This document shows positions 53,147 through 63,046 of a stretch of DNA of 64,000 bases, in pieces. The stretch's first letter is position 1. Every line of letters begins with the position of its first letter. This DNA comes from CBDDFQ01 sp965227035 (lineage in GTDB: Bacteria; Pseudomonadota; Gammaproteobacteria; Burkholderiales; Burkholderiaceae_C). The translations under genes were made by a program, and so were the position numbers. The stretch spans positions 3,906,001-3,970,000 of the forward strand of contig OZ245724.1 in NCBI GenBank assembly GCA_965227035.1, given 5' to 3'. Under the pieces are notes generated by a model, which was not told the origin of the DNA, made no database searches, and worked only from the letters and a program-made list of their open reading frames with translations.

Positions 53147-54792
53147 TGAGGTTTGCTCAACGATGCAGGCGTTTGTACTTCGATCAAGCGAACGCCCTTG
53201 CGCGAAAGCATGTCCTTCAACACGCCTTCGAACTCATCGGTCTTGGTGACAAGCGCTGCATGCGCTCCGAACGATTGAGCGAACGACACGAAATTCGGAT
53301 TGCGCAGATCGGTTCCGACGGTGCGTCCGAACATGCGCTGCTGCGAGGCACGAATAGCGCCATAGCCATCGTTGTTGATAAGAAGCACAAGCAGGTCCAT
53401 CTCGTTCTGAACAGCAGTGGCCAGCTCTTCCGGATGCATCATGAAGCAGCCGTCGCCCGCGACATCCACCACGGTTTTCGACGGATCGAGAAGCGATGCC
53501 CCTATGGCGGCGGACAGGCCGTATCCCATCGCGCCGCTCTTGGGGCCGACCAGGGTGTGCGGTGCGATGAAGTCGAAGTAGCGATGCAGCCACACCGCGT
53601 AGGCGCCTGCACCGACTGCGACAACCGTCTCCGCGGGAAGTTGCTTGCGCAGTGTCTTGAACACTTGGCGCAAATCGACTGGGCCGGGCGACGCGCCGCT
53701 GTTCATGAATGCGGTACGCGCATCGCGGAAAGATTGGGTCCACGCGCCGTCGCATCTGGACATCGCAACGTCACCGATCGCTCGCATGAACTCGTTCGGC
53801 CCACTTGCGATCGCAATGTCGGCATGGCTCACCTTCTGCAATTCGCTCTCGGCATGAACATGAACCAGCTTGCGAGAGGCGGAAGCCTGCAATGCCTTGA
53901 AGCCACCGAATCCTCCAGGTCCGAATGTGTTGAGTTCGCCCAGTCGAACGTTCACCGCAACGACTAGGTCGGCTTTTTCGGTGAGTGCAAACAGTGCCGG
54001 ATCGATACCGATGCCCAGCTCGCCCGCATATTGAGAGTCGGTGTTGTCGAACAGGTGACTACGCCGATAAGTGGTTGCGACAGGCCATCCGCTTGCTTTA
54101 GCAAATTGCGTGAGGGAAGCAAGACCTTCGTCCGTCCAGCCAGTGCCGCCCACGACGATAAGAGGACCCTTTGCATTGGCAACGAGCGCCTTCAAGGAAT
54201 CGAGTTGAGATGCCGAAGGTGCAGATGCCGCGATGACTGGCCGCCTCGCGTCCTTCGCATCGCTTTGCTGATGCATCAAGTTTTCTGGCACGACCAGCAC
54301 CACAGGACCCATACGTCCGCTCGCTGCACGATGCCATGCGCGCGACAGCATCTCGGGAATACGGCTCGCATCGGTCACATGCATGACCTCCTTCGATATC
54401 GGGCCGAACACGCTGCTGAATTCGAAGCCAGACATACGGTCGCGCTCGGCTTGATCGAACGCGGTTTGGCCGATGACCATCACCATCGGCGCCGCATCGG
54501 TGTCGGCGGTGTGGAGGGCGAGGGCGGTGTTCAATGCACCGGGCGCGCGTGCAACCAGGCAAAGTGCCGGCTCACCGCTGATCTGCCCGATTGCCAGCGT
54601 GGCGTAGGTCATGCCGCCTTCGTGGCGGAAAGTCGTTTGTCGAATCTGGGGGTGACGCGTCGATAGTGCGTCGATCATTTCCAGAATGCCTTCGCCGGGA
54701 ATCGACAGTACGTGTTTGAAACCGAGAGCCGCTACCGCGTCCGCGAAAATTTCTGCACCCGAACGCGTGCCTTGGCTGGTTGAATCCGTCAT
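53143..54792 (-). CDS. Thiamine-diphosphate-dependent enzyme, acetolactate-synthase-like
   Basis: 549 aa from the ATG at 54792 (MTDSTSQGTRSGAEIFADAV). ThDP activation by Glu58 in FRHEGGM; cofactor motif VAGDGCFMMHPEEL extending to LINNDGYG; central domain GPLIVVGGTGWTDEGL. It has the layout of acetolactate synthase, oxalyl-CoA decarboxylase and benzoylformate decarboxylase. No small regulatory subunit gene is present, so it is probably catabolic and not IlvB. It overlaps the FAD oxidoreductase gene. Confidence 0.88.
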   Translation of the reverse strand: MTDSTSQGTRSGAEIFADAVAALGFKHVLSIPGEGILEMIDALSTRHPQIRQTTFRHEGGMTYATLAIGQISGEPALCLVARAPGALNTALALHTADTDAAPMVMVIGQTAFDQAERDRMSGFEFSSVFGPISKEVMHVTDASRIPEMLSRAWHRAASGRMGPVVLVVPENLMHQQSDAKDARRPVIAASAPSASQLDSLKALVANAKGPLIVVGGTGWTDEGLASLTQFAKASGWPVATTYRRSHLFDNTDSQYAGELGIGIDPALFALTEKADLVVAVNVRLGELNTFGPGGFGGFKALQASASRKLVHVHAESELQKVSHADIAIASGPNEFMRAIGDVAMSRCDGAWTQSFRDARTAFMNSGASPGPVDLRQVFKTLRKQLPAETVVAVGAGAYAVWLHRYFDFIAPHTLVGPKSGAMGYGLSAAIGASLLDPSKTVVDVAGDGCFMMHPEELATAVQNEMDLLVLLINNDGYGAIRASQQRMFGRTVGTDLRNPNFVSFAQSFGAHAALVTKTDEFEGVLKDMLSRKGVRLIEVQTPASLSKPQ

Positions 54793-54961
54793 GCGTGCAA
54801 GGCTAAGGCAAGAGCCGAAGCCCGGCAATAACGACCATCCCGCAAACATAGGCCATCAGGTTCGAACATTGAGGCAATCGGGTCATGACGCTGCGGCGTT
54901 CAGCTTTTTGCCAGCTTGGCGCGCCAGAATCCGCACATCCGTTCACTCTGAGGCCACTGCC

Positions 54962-55963
54962 ATGCTTAGTTCGATGAAATCTTCGCTTCGTCCGCTCGTC
55001 TCTGCTGCCGCGATGACGCTGGCCTTCACTGTGTCGCTCGGCGCGTCGATCACCGCGTCTGCCGAGACGATCATCGGAATTGCCAATCTGGGCCCGCACC
55101 CGTCGATTGCACAGACCATCGCCGGCTTCAAGGCTGAAATGAGCAAGCTCGGCTACATCGAGAACGGCAACACAACATACGTGTACAGCGATGCCAATTT
55201 CACGCAATCGATGATGCCGCAGATGTTTACGCAGATTCAATCGAAAAAGCCGAACCTGATCCTCACGATCACGACTTCGGTGTCGCAAACCGGCTTGTCG
55301 TCGGTGACCGACAAATCGATTCCCATGATCTTCGCGATGGTGACCGACCCTGTGAAGGCCGGGCTCGTTCCCGATTGGGAGCACGGCGGCCCACGATACG
55401 TTGGCGCATCCGACATGCAGAATTTCGACGCGGTTCTCGAGTTCGCCAAGAAGCTTTATCCGCAGGCGAAATCGTTCGGCACGCTCTACAACCCCGGTGA
55501 GGTCAACGACTTGGTGACCACCGAGAAGCTGACCGAAGCCGCGAAGAAGGCCAATCTCGATTTCCGCCCGATTCCTGTCACGAGTGCCTCGGAAATCATG
55601 CAGAACGCACAACGACTCGACGGTGTGGGTTTCATGTACGTGACCGGATCGAACGTGGTGCAGTCGGCCATTCCGGCAGTCGCATCGGCAATGAACCGCC
55701 TGAAGGTGCCGATGCTCAGCTCTGAAACCGAATTGGTGAAGACCGGTCTGGCATCGGCCAACTATGCCGTGTCTTTGCAGTCGATCGGCAGCAACGCCGC
55801 ACGTCTGGCCGACAAGGTGCTGAAGGGCACGCCCACTACCCAGTTGCCGGTTGCCCGCCCGTCGGCGATCGATTACGTCACCACCATCAATCGTGGAAAA
55901 TTCAAGGAACTCGGGCTGGCCATTCCCGCTTCGCTCGAGTCGTGCGGATGCTTTATCAACTGA
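54962..55963 (+). CDS. ABC transporter substrate-binding protein, TrpX/COG2984 type
   Basis: 333 aa with a signal peptide (through ASITASA, cleavage near residue 34). The mature start TIIGIANLGPHPSIAQTIAGF, then PNLILTITTSVSQ, PMIFAMVTDPVKAGLV and FGTLYNPGEVND, is the COG2984 pattern. The ATG at 54962 or one four codons on may be used. It forms an operon with an ATPase and permease. Characterised relatives take up tryptophan or other amino acids; the ligand here is unknown. Confidence 0.88.
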   Translation: MLSSMKSSLRPLVSAAAMTLAFTVSLGASITASAETIIGIANLGPHPSIAQTIAGFKAEMSKLGYIENGNTTYVYSDANFTQSMMPQMFTQIQSKKPNLILTITTSVSQTGLSSVTDKSIPMIFAMVTDPVKAGLVPDWEHGGPRYVGASDMQNFDAVLEFAKKLYPQAKSFGTLYNPGEVNDLVTTEKLTEAAKKANLDFRPIPVTSASEIMQNAQRLDGVGFMYVTGSNVVQSAIPAVASAMNRLKVPMLSSETELVKTGLASANYAVSLQSIGSNAARLADKVLKGTPTTQLPVARPSAIDYVTTINRGKFKELGLAIPASLESCGCFIN

Positions 55964-55983
55964 ACCCCAACCGGACTTCGCCT

Positions 55984-56793
55984 GTGTCCTCTTCTGAAAT
56001 CAAGGCGCCGCTGCTGACGGCGCATTCGCTGAACAAGCTCTTTCATGCCGGCACGCCGGATGAGCGCGCCGCAATTAACAACGTGTCGCTCGATCTGGCC
56101 CACGGCGATTTCGCGGTCGTGGTCGGCGGAAACGGCGCTGGCAAGTCGACGCTCCTCAATATGCTGGCTGGTGAAGTAATCGCCGATTCCGGGTTCATCC
56201 GAATCGGCGGCGAGGACGTGACTTCGCTTCCCACGCACAAGCGTGCGAAGTACGTGTCGCGCGTGTTCCAGGATCCGTCCATCGGAACCGCTGCGGCACT
56301 GAGCATCGAGGAGAACCTCGCGGTGGCTGCGAATCGCGGCCAGAAGCGCACCTTCGGGCGCAGCCTCACCCCCGCTTTGATGGAAGAGTTTCGGGCGCGT
56401 CTGGCGAGCTTCGGTCTCGGCCTGGAAAGCCGCATGAAAGCGCAAGCCGGACTGCTATCGGGCGGTCAGCGTCAGGCGCTTTCGCTGTTGATGGCGGTGA
56501 TTCGCGCGCCGCAATTGCTGCTGCTCGACGAGCACACCGCCGCGCTGGATCCGCGCACCGCAGAGCTCGTCATGCGAGTCACGCGCCAGGTGGTTCAGGA
56601 ATCTGGACTCACCACCTTGATGGTCACGCACAACATGCATCACGCCATCTCGCACGGCAATCGACTGATCATGATGAAGCAGGCGCAAATCGTGGCCGAC
56701 GTGACCGGTGACATCAAGCGAAACATGACGGTCGAGCGGCTCGTCGCGGCCTTCGAAGACGAAGCGCCCTCGCTTCAAGTGGTGAACGGCTAG
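55984..56793 (+). CDS. ABC transporter ATP-binding protein, TrpZ-like
   Basis: About 269 aa from the GTG at 55984 (MSSSEIKAPLLTAH). Alternative starts at 55942 and 55948 overlap the binding-protein gene. Walker A GGNGAGKST, signature LSGGQRQALSLLMAV, Walker B LLLLDEHTAALDP. Note His after DE, as is common in this subfamily. In this order of genes it energises the single permease that follows. Confidence 0.9.
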   Translation: MSSSEIKAPLLTAHSLNKLFHAGTPDERAAINNVSLDLAHGDFAVVVGGNGAGKSTLLNMLAGEVIADSGFIRIGGEDVTSLPTHKRAKYVSRVFQDPSIGTAAALSIEENLAVAANRGQKRTFGRSLTPALMEEFRARLASFGLGLESRMKAQAGLLSGGQRQALSLLMAVIRAPQLLLLDEHTAALDPRTAELVMRVTRQVVQESGLTTLMVTHNMHHAISHGNRLIMMKQAQIVADVTGDIKRNMTVERLVAAFEDEAPSLQVVNG

Positions 56794-56833
56794 TCCACCG
56801 GACGGCCAGGCGCAGAGACAAGGTAGAAATCAA

Positions 56834-57757
56834 ATGACCGTATTCAACACATTCGTGAACCTGCTGCCGATCGGCTTCATGCAGGGCTTCATCTACGCAC
56901 TCATCGCCATCGCGGTGATGATCCCGTTCCGCATACTCAACTTCGCGGACATGACCGGCGAAGGAACGCTCGCATTCGGCGCCTGCGTCACGGCCAAGTG
57001 CCTGCTGGTCGGCATGCAGCCGGTAACTGCGTTGCTGGTCGGTGCCATGGCGGGTTTCATCGGCGGAAGCCTTACGGCCTACATTCACGAAAAGGTCAAG
57101 ATCAACACGCTGCTCTGCGGCATTCTGGTGTTGTCGATGCTGTATTCCACCGACATCCGCGTCATGGGTCAGCCCAACACGGCGCTGTTCCAGTTTCCCA
57201 GCATCTTCGCGTACCTGCCGGGTGACGACAGCAGCCTCACGATGCGCATCGTGCTGCTCGCTGCAATCGACGTGGTTCTGGTAGGCGTGATTTACTGGGC
57301 GCTCGGCACGCAACACGGCATGGCCATGCGTGCAATGGGATCCAGCCTTCCGATGGCGAAGGCGCAAGGCATCAACGTGAAGGTCTACACGCTGGTCGGC
57401 CTGGGACTTGCCAACCTGATCGCTGCGCTCGGCGGCGGTTTGCTCGCGCAAAACCAGGGCTTCGCCGATGTGAACATGGGCTTCGGCACCCTGATCAACG
57501 GACTCGCATCGCTTTTGCTGGGCGAAGCGATCATCGGCAACCGCACCATCCTGCGCCAGGTGATTGCGCCGGTGATCGGATCGGTCGTTTACTTCCAGCT
57601 GATTTCGGGTGTTCTGGCATTCGGATTCCAGCCGTCGGATTTGAAGATGATCACTGCGCTGTTCGTTCTGGTGACGCTGGTGATTCTGGCGAAACGGAAA
57701 TCGAAGAAGGTGGGACCGAAGCCGCTGGCAGGGACCGCCGCCGCCGCAAAAGCGTAG
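56834..57757 (+). CDS. ABC transporter permease, TrpY-like
   Basis: 307 aa with eight or more hydrophobic segments and the COG4120 pattern RILNFADMTGEGTLAFGACV and NMGFGTLINGLASLLLGEAI. It starts 40 bases after the ATPase gene. The C-terminus is basic (KRKSKKVG). Confidence 0.9.
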   Translation: MTVFNTFVNLLPIGFMQGFIYALIAIAVMIPFRILNFADMTGEGTLAFGACVTAKCLLVGMQPVTALLVGAMAGFIGGSLTAYIHEKVKINTLLCGILVLSMLYSTDIRVMGQPNTALFQFPSIFAYLPGDDSSLTMRIVLLAAIDVVLVGVIYWALGTQHGMAMRAMGSSLPMAKAQGINVKVYTLVGLGLANLIAALGGGLLAQNQGFADVNMGFGTLINGLASLLLGEAIIGNRTILRQVIAPVIGSVVYFQLISGVLAFGFQPSDLKMITALFVLVTLVILAKRKSKKVGPKPLAGTAAAAKA

Positions 57758-57824
57758 GTTTTGTTCGTCGGAGGATCACAGGCCATATATTCGAGGGATT
57801 CTTACTTCATCACCTTGGACGCAC

Positions 57825-58283
57825 ATGGACAAGATCGACAAGGACATCCTCGAAATTCTGCAGAACGACGCCAACGCGTCGCTGCAGGAAATAAGTGAAC
57901 AGGTCAACTTGTCGACCACGCCTTGCTGGCGACGCATTCAACGACTGGAGAGCAGCGGTTTTATCCGCCAGAGGGTGGCGCTGCTCAATGCAGAAATGCT
58001 CAATGTCGGCGTGACAGTATTCGTCTCGATCCGGACCAGCGAACATAACGAAAAATGGTTCAAGCGCTTCACTGCTGCAGTGGCTGCGATTCCGCAGATC
58101 GTCGAGTTCTACCGCATGAGCGGCGACGTGGACTACCTGCTTCGGGTGGTGGTGCCTGACATCAAGGGCTACGACGCGGTGTACAAGCGGCTGATCCGCG
58201 AAGTCGAGTTGTCCGACGTGAGTTCGAGCTTCGCAATGGAGCAAATTAAATACACCACTGCCTTGCCACTGGAATACGCCTGA
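57825..58283 (+). CDS. Lrp/AsnC-family transcriptional regulator
   Basis: 152 aa, the normal length. Helix-turn-helix: IDKDILEILQNDANASLQEI, then VNLSTTPCWRRIQRLESSGFI; ligand-binding RAM domain with MSGDVDYLLRVVVPDIKGYD. It is convergent with the molybdoenzyme gene, with four bases between them. It may control neighbouring amino-acid or sulfur genes: two short palindromes of Lrp-like form precede metC. Confidence 0.93.
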   Translation: MDKIDKDILEILQNDANASLQEISEQVNLSTTPCWRRIQRLESSGFIRQRVALLNAEMLNVGVTVFVSIRTSEHNEKWFKRFTAAVAAIPQIVEFYRMSGDVDYLLRVVVPDIKGYDAVYKRLIREVELSDVSSSFAMEQIKYTTALPLEYA

Positions 58284-58287
58284 CGAG

Positions 58288-60606
58288 CTACGCCGTTTCG
58301 AATCGAGGCTGATCGAACGCGCGAACTTCGGGCGCCTCTTCGGTCCAGAGGGCAACATCGACCAGTGCTGTCATGGCGCTGCTGCCCTGAGTCAAGCGCG
58401 ACGTACCGATATCTACAGTCAGCACATTCGGGTTGCCATGCCGCTCCAGATGCGCGTCTGCCGCATCGAACCAGGCACCGGTGGACATCACGACAACACC
58501 CTCTTTCAAAGACTGATCGAGCACTGCTCCGGCAAGGCACATCCCCCGATCGTTGAACACCTTCACGAGCGATCCCTGCGCGATGCTGCGCGCTGCAGCG
58601 TCGTGCGGGTGAAGGCGAATCGACTGGCGCCCATTGACCTTGCCTTCGCGCGAAAACGCACCGGCGTCCAGCTGCGAATGAAGCTTGTCTGGGGGCTGTG
58701 AGCTCACCATGTGCAGCGGCCAGCGCGAAGCTTCCGGTGAGCCGAGCCACTCCGCCGGAGGAATCCATGTGGGATGACCGGGACAGTCGGCGTAGCTAAA
58801 GCCCGCCACAGTATTCGAGAAAAGCTCGATGCGGCCACTCGGTGTTTTAAGGGGGTGTTGCTGAGGATCGCTGCGGAAATCGGCAAACATCACGAACTCC
58901 TCGTCGGGTCGAGGCAGCGCAACATGACCGGCCTTCCAGAACGCATCGAAGTCCGGCGCGTCGAAGCCGCCCGCGCGCCAGCGAGTCGCCATCGCGTCGT
59001 AGATGTGACGAATCCATTGCGCCTCGTCTTTGCCTTCGGTGAAGGCTTGCTCGCAGCCTAGGCGTTGCGCCAGCGCCCGATAGATATCGAAGTCATTACG
59101 GCTGTCGCCCTGCGGCGCGAGCGCGCGATGCATCGCAATCACGTATCGATCGCGCGACGAGCCACCGATGTCGTTGCGCTCCAGAGTCGTCGTCGCCGGA
59201 AGCACGATGTCGGCGCGTCTTGCGGTGGGCGTCCACCAGCTGTCGTGAACCACTATCGTTTCGGGCTTGGACCAGGCGCGTACGAGCCGATTCAAATCCT
59301 GATGATGATGAAACGGATTGCCGCCCGCCCAATACACCATGCGGATATCCGGATACACGCTTTCCTTGCCATCGAAGGCATAGCGTTCGCCAGGAAGCAG
59401 CAACATGTCGGCAAGACGGGCTGCGGGAATCGCGCTGGCGGCGGGATTTTTCCCCGCACTCATCTCGGGTGCGGGCATATCCGGCCGTGGCGTTCCTGCG
59501 CCGTTGATAGAGCCGTGTCCAAAGGAAAAGCCGCCGCCGGGTAAACCGATTTGGCCCAGCATGCTTGCCAGCGCAATGCTGGTCCAGTACGGCTGCTCGC
59601 CGTGATGCGCTCGTTGCAGCGACCAGGTGCAGTTGAGCATCGTTCGTTTGCCAGCAGCTTCATGCGCGAGCTTGCGAATGCGTTCGGCGTCGACACCGCA
59701 AATGCTGGCGGCCCAATCGGCGTCTTTGGCCTGACCGTCGCTTTCGCCTGTGACGTAGTCTGCGAAGGCGTCGAAACCGACGCAGTATCGCGCGAGGAAA
59801 TCGGGATTGTGCAACCCCGACTGCAGCAGGGTATGAGCCATGCCCAGCATCAACGCGGTGTCTGTGTTCGGACGGATACCGATCCATTCGGCGTCGAGTC
59901 CCGCAGGTACGTCGGCCCGCGTCGGGCTGATCACCACGAAGCGAATACCGCTCTTGCCCGCGCGTTCTATCCATTCGCGGCTGCTGTGTTCGCCCGCACC
60001 ACCCGATGTGATTTGCAGGTTGCGCAGCGGCAAACCGCCGAATGCGATGAACAGGCCCGTGTTGGCGAGCAGGCTGTTCCAGTCGGTCACTCGCCCGGTG
60101 ACGGGAGCATAGGTTCCGATGACATGCGGGAGGAGAAACTGCGCTGCACCCCAGCTGTAATTACCCACCTGATTCGTGCATCCGCCGGTCGCATTCAGGA
60201 ACTTGTGAGTCAAGGTCCGCGCATGGTGAAGCCGGCCTGCAGAAGACCAGCCATACGAGCCGCCAAACACCGAGGCCGGTCCATGGTCGTCGTGAACACG
60301 GCGAATCTCGCCGGCCACCAGATCGAGTGCGGTGTCCCAATCGACCTCGACGAACGCGTCGCTTCCTCTCGCTGTGCGATCGCTGCCGAGCCGCTGTTCC
60401 AGCCATCCTTTGCGCACCGAAGGGCGCTTCACGCGCAAATCCGAGTGCACCATCCCCGGCATCGATCGAAGGATGTTGGAGGGAGCGCCGTCGTGCTCGA
60501 AAGGTTCGCAATCGATCAGCCGTCCGTCCTGAACGACCGCGGTGAACGCACCCCAATGGGACAGGGAAGGAAAGCGGCCGCTGTCCGCATCGAATCGGTT
60601 ACCCAT
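58288..60606 (-). CDS. Molybdopterin oxidoreductase, BisC-like (S/N-oxide reductase of the DMSO reductase family)
   Basis: 772 aa, the BisC length, lacking a Tat signal, so cytosolic. The molybdenum ligand is probably Ser151 in VGNYSWGAAQFLLP. ARTLTHKFLNATGGCTNQ and TMLNCTWSLQRAHHGEQPYW are marks of the TorA/BisC branch, and the end (IGTSRLTQGSSAMTALVDV) is typical. No N-terminal iron-sulfur cysteine motif is present, as expected. Members reduce biotin or methionine sulfoxides. The electron donor is unknown. Confidence 0.88.
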   Translation of the reverse strand: MGNRFDADSGRFPSLSHWGAFTAVVQDGRLIDCEPFEHDGAPSNILRSMPGMVHSDLRVKRPSVRKGWLEQRLGSDRTARGSDAFVEVDWDTALDLVAGEIRRVHDDHGPASVFGGSYGWSSAGRLHHARTLTHKFLNATGGCTNQVGNYSWGAAQFLLPHVIGTYAPVTGRVTDWNSLLANTGLFIAFGGLPLRNLQITSGGAGEHSSREWIERAGKSGIRFVVISPTRADVPAGLDAEWIGIRPNTDTALMLGMAHTLLQSGLHNPDFLARYCVGFDAFADYVTGESDGQAKDADWAASICGVDAERIRKLAHEAAGKRTMLNCTWSLQRAHHGEQPYWTSIALASMLGQIGLPGGGFSFGHGSINGAGTPRPDMPAPEMSAGKNPAASAIPAARLADMLLLPGERYAFDGKESVYPDIRMVYWAGGNPFHHHQDLNRLVRAWSKPETIVVHDSWWTPTARRADIVLPATTTLERNDIGGSSRDRYVIAMHRALAPQGDSRNDFDIYRALAQRLGCEQAFTEGKDEAQWIRHIYDAMATRWRAGGFDAPDFDAFWKAGHVALPRPDEEFVMFADFRSDPQQHPLKTPSGRIELFSNTVAGFSYADCPGHPTWIPPAEWLGSPEASRWPLHMVSSQPPDKLHSQLDAGAFSREGKVNGRQSIRLHPHDAAARSIAQGSLVKVFNDRGMCLAGAVLDQSLKEGVVVMSTGAWFDAADAHLERHGNPNVLTVDIGTSRLTQGSSAMTALVDVALWTEEAPEVRAFDQPRFETA

Positions 60607-60678
60607 CAGATTTATTCCATCGCAAAGCGTTAGTCCGGTTTTCCATCATATCGGCGCGTCTATTTTGGCGGCCGCGTT

Positions 60679-60735
60679 GGAAAATAATTTCCTAAAACCG
60701 GCATTTGGCGCCATGAAATTGAGAAAAATATTCTC
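60679..60735. promoter_or_regulatory. Two AT-rich palindromes before metC, Lrp/AsnC-like sites
   Basis: GGAAAATAATTTCC at 60679-60692 and GAGAAAAATATTCTC at 60721-60735 are short interrupted dyads with A/T centres, about 43 bases apart (four turns), in the spacer between bisC and metC. They resemble sites of Lrp-type regulators. Confidence 0.4.
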
Positions 60736-60831
60736 TCTTCGCCAATCTAGACTCAATTCCATACGCGGCGCATAACGCCGAACAGTGCCAGGCCTGGCGC
60801 CAGGGCAGGTCGACTCGAAGGATCCGAAAAC

Positions 60832-62034
60832 ATGAAAGTAAACACACAGTTGGTGGTCGCAGGCCGCCATCCCGAACGATTCGGCGGAGTCGTGAACACA
60901 CCCATATTTCGGGCGTCGACCATTCTTGCCAGCTCCATGGCCGAATGGGACGCCATGAAGCACGCCCAAGCGTCGGACCGACATGGTGCCGCCACATACG
61001 GACGTTACGGCACGCCCACCACCCACGCGCTGGAAGAAGCGATCGCCGACCTGGAAGGCGGTTATCGCGCGCTCCTTTATCCCTCTGGGCTCGCCGCTAT
61101 TTCGACGGTGCTCACAGCTCTCCTGGCATCGGGAGATCACGTGCTGGTACCCGATAGCGCATACGCGCCAAGCAGGCAATTTCTGCAGCAGGTCATGGTG
61201 CGTTTTGGAGTCCACGTGGAGTATTACGACCCGCTGATCGGGGCTGAAATCTCCACGCTGATTCGTGACACCACCCGCGTGGTCTACGTGGAGTCGCCGG
61301 GTTCGGACACTTTCGAAATTCAGGACGTGCCTGCGATTGCGGCTGCCGCTCATGCGCGCAATGCGTTCGTGGTGATGGACAACACCTGGGGAACGCCACT
61401 CTTTTTCAAGCCGTTCGAACACGGAGTAGACGTGTCGATCCAGGCCGCGACCAAATACATCATTGGGCACTCCGATGCCACATTGGGTATTGCGACATGC
61501 AACGAAGCCGCGTGGCCCAAGGTGAAGGCTGCATCCGAAAGCATGGGCCAGACCACCGGACCGGACGACGCCTATCTGGCACTGCGGGGTCTTCGTACCA
61601 TGGGCCTTCGCCTGCGTCAGCATTCGGCGGCGGGTCTTCGAGTCGCGCAGTGGCTGCAGGCTCGCCCTGAGGTCGAAGCCGTGCTGCATCCTGGCTTGCA
61701 GTCGCACGCTGGCCACGCACTCTGGAAACGCGACTTCAAAGGCGCGTGCGGACTGTTCTCGGTGGTGCTTGCCACCACCTCCCAGAAGACGCTGGCTGCT
61801 TTCGTCGATTCACTCGAGCATTTCGGCCTTGGACTGTCTTGGGGCGGCTATGAAAGCCTGGTCATCCCGTTCACGCCGGGCAAGGCGCATGTCGGTGCAC
61901 GGTGGCCCTACAAAGGACTGGCCCTGCGCTTGCATGTAGGCTTGGAAGATGTCGAAGATTTACTCGATGATCTCGATCAGGGATTCGCAGCTATGCGTCA
62001 GTCGGAAAATGCACAGCAGCCCGCTTTCGCCTAG
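60832..62034 (+). CDS. metC: Cystathionine beta-lyase
   Basis: 400 aa of the Cys/Met metabolism PLP family. The PLP lysine is Lys208 in AATKYIIGHSD, and YGRYGTPTTHALEEAIADLEGG (residues 56-77) is the N-terminal signature. WGGYESLVIP near residue 338 fits MetC. It converts cystathionine to homocysteine, ammonia and pyruvate. An ATG at 60832 follows GAAGGATC. Other PLP lyases such as a cysteine desulfhydrase are possible. Confidence 0.92.
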   Translation: MKVNTQLVVAGRHPERFGGVVNTPIFRASTILASSMAEWDAMKHAQASDRHGAATYGRYGTPTTHALEEAIADLEGGYRALLYPSGLAAISTVLTALLASGDHVLVPDSAYAPSRQFLQQVMVRFGVHVEYYDPLIGAEISTLIRDTTRVVYVESPGSDTFEIQDVPAIAAAAHARNAFVVMDNTWGTPLFFKPFEHGVDVSIQAATKYIIGHSDATLGIATCNEAAWPKVKAASESMGQTTGPDDAYLALRGLRTMGLRLRQHSAAGLRVAQWLQARPEVEAVLHPGLQSHAGHALWKRDFKGACGLFSVVLATTSQKTLAAFVDSLEHFGLGLSWGGYESLVIPFTPGKAHVGARWPYKGLALRLHVGLEDVEDLLDDLDQGFAAMRQSENAQQPAFA

Positions 62035-62088
62035 CAACCAGTTAATCTTTATCTACCCGTCAACTTTTTATCCAGAAGACCAGACACC

Positions 62089-63024
62089 ATGAGCAAAATG
62101 AAGATCGAAGGTTCGTTCGTCGCGATGATCACGCCGTTCAACCAGGATGGCACGACCGATTTCGCGGCATTCCGCGAACTGCTGAAGTTTCAGGAAGACA
62201 ACGGCACCAAGGCAGTGCTCATCATGGGATCGACCGGCGAAGTATCGATGCTGTCGCAGGCGGAGCGCCACGCGATCATTGTCGAGACCGCCAAGATGAA
62301 AACCGGCAAGATGAAATTCTTCTACGGTTGCACCGGCAACAACACCGACACCACGATCGACTACCTGCGTTTTGCCCATGCCAACGGTGCCGATGGCGCG
62401 GTGCTTGCAGCCCCCGCCTACATCTGCGCGCCAGAGGCCGACATCACCGACTACTTCCTCGAAGTGGCCGATGCAACCGATCTGCCGCTCGGTCTTTACA
62501 ACAATCCGCCGCGAGTCAAATCGGATCTGCACTGGGATCAGTTGCTGCGCATCTTCAAGCATCCCAACTACGTGGTGCACAAGGAATCGACAACCCGCGT
62601 GGGACAGGTCGCTCAAGTGATTGCCGGACGCCCCGACGTGGCCGTGATGTGCTGCGATTCTCCCAACCTCGGGCTGGTCGTACCGACCATGAGCCTTGGC
62701 GGTCACGGCACTGCCAACATGACGGGCAACATCGCACCTGCCGAAATGGCGCTGATCTCCAAGCCCTGGACTTCGCCTGAAGCGTCGGTGAGCTTTCGCG
62801 ACGCCTACATCCGCAACCTGCCGATGCTTCACTACTCGTACTCGGCGATCAACCCGGTGTCGATCAAGTCGCTCATGAAGGCGGTCGGACTGCCGGCTGG
62901 CAACTTGCGCAAGCCGCTCAAGGGCCTGGAAGGCGAGGCGCTCACCAAGGGTCTTCGCATCGTCAAGGAACTCGAACTCGACAAGAAATACGGCTGGAAC
63001 TCGCCCCAGTTGAAGGCCATCTGA
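62089..63024 (+). CDS. Dihydrodipicolinate synthase-family class I aldolase
   Basis: 311 aa. Schiff-base Lys165 (VVHKESTTR) and Tyr137 (LGLYNNPPR) match the family. The usual GTTGE pocket is GSTGEVSML (47-55), and the PYYNKP segment reads APAYICAPE, so the substrate differs from aspartate semialdehyde. It is likely a catabolic member cleaving or dehydrating a keto or sugar acid. An SDR gene follows 22 bases later, then a gene for an exported protein. Confidence 0.88.
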   Translation: MSKMKIEGSFVAMITPFNQDGTTDFAAFRELLKFQEDNGTKAVLIMGSTGEVSMLSQAERHAIIVETAKMKTGKMKFFYGCTGNNTDTTIDYLRFAHANGADGAVLAAPAYICAPEADITDYFLEVADATDLPLGLYNNPPRVKSDLHWDQLLRIFKHPNYVVHKESTTRVGQVAQVIAGRPDVAVMCCDSPNLGLVVPTMSLGGHGTANMTGNIAPAEMALISKPWTSPEASVSFRDAYIRNLPMLHYSYSAINPVSIKSLMKAVGLPAGNLRKPLKGLEGEALTKGLRIVKELELDKKYGWNSPQLKAI

Positions 63025-63046
63025 ATCGCCGGGCAGGAGCAGCGAT

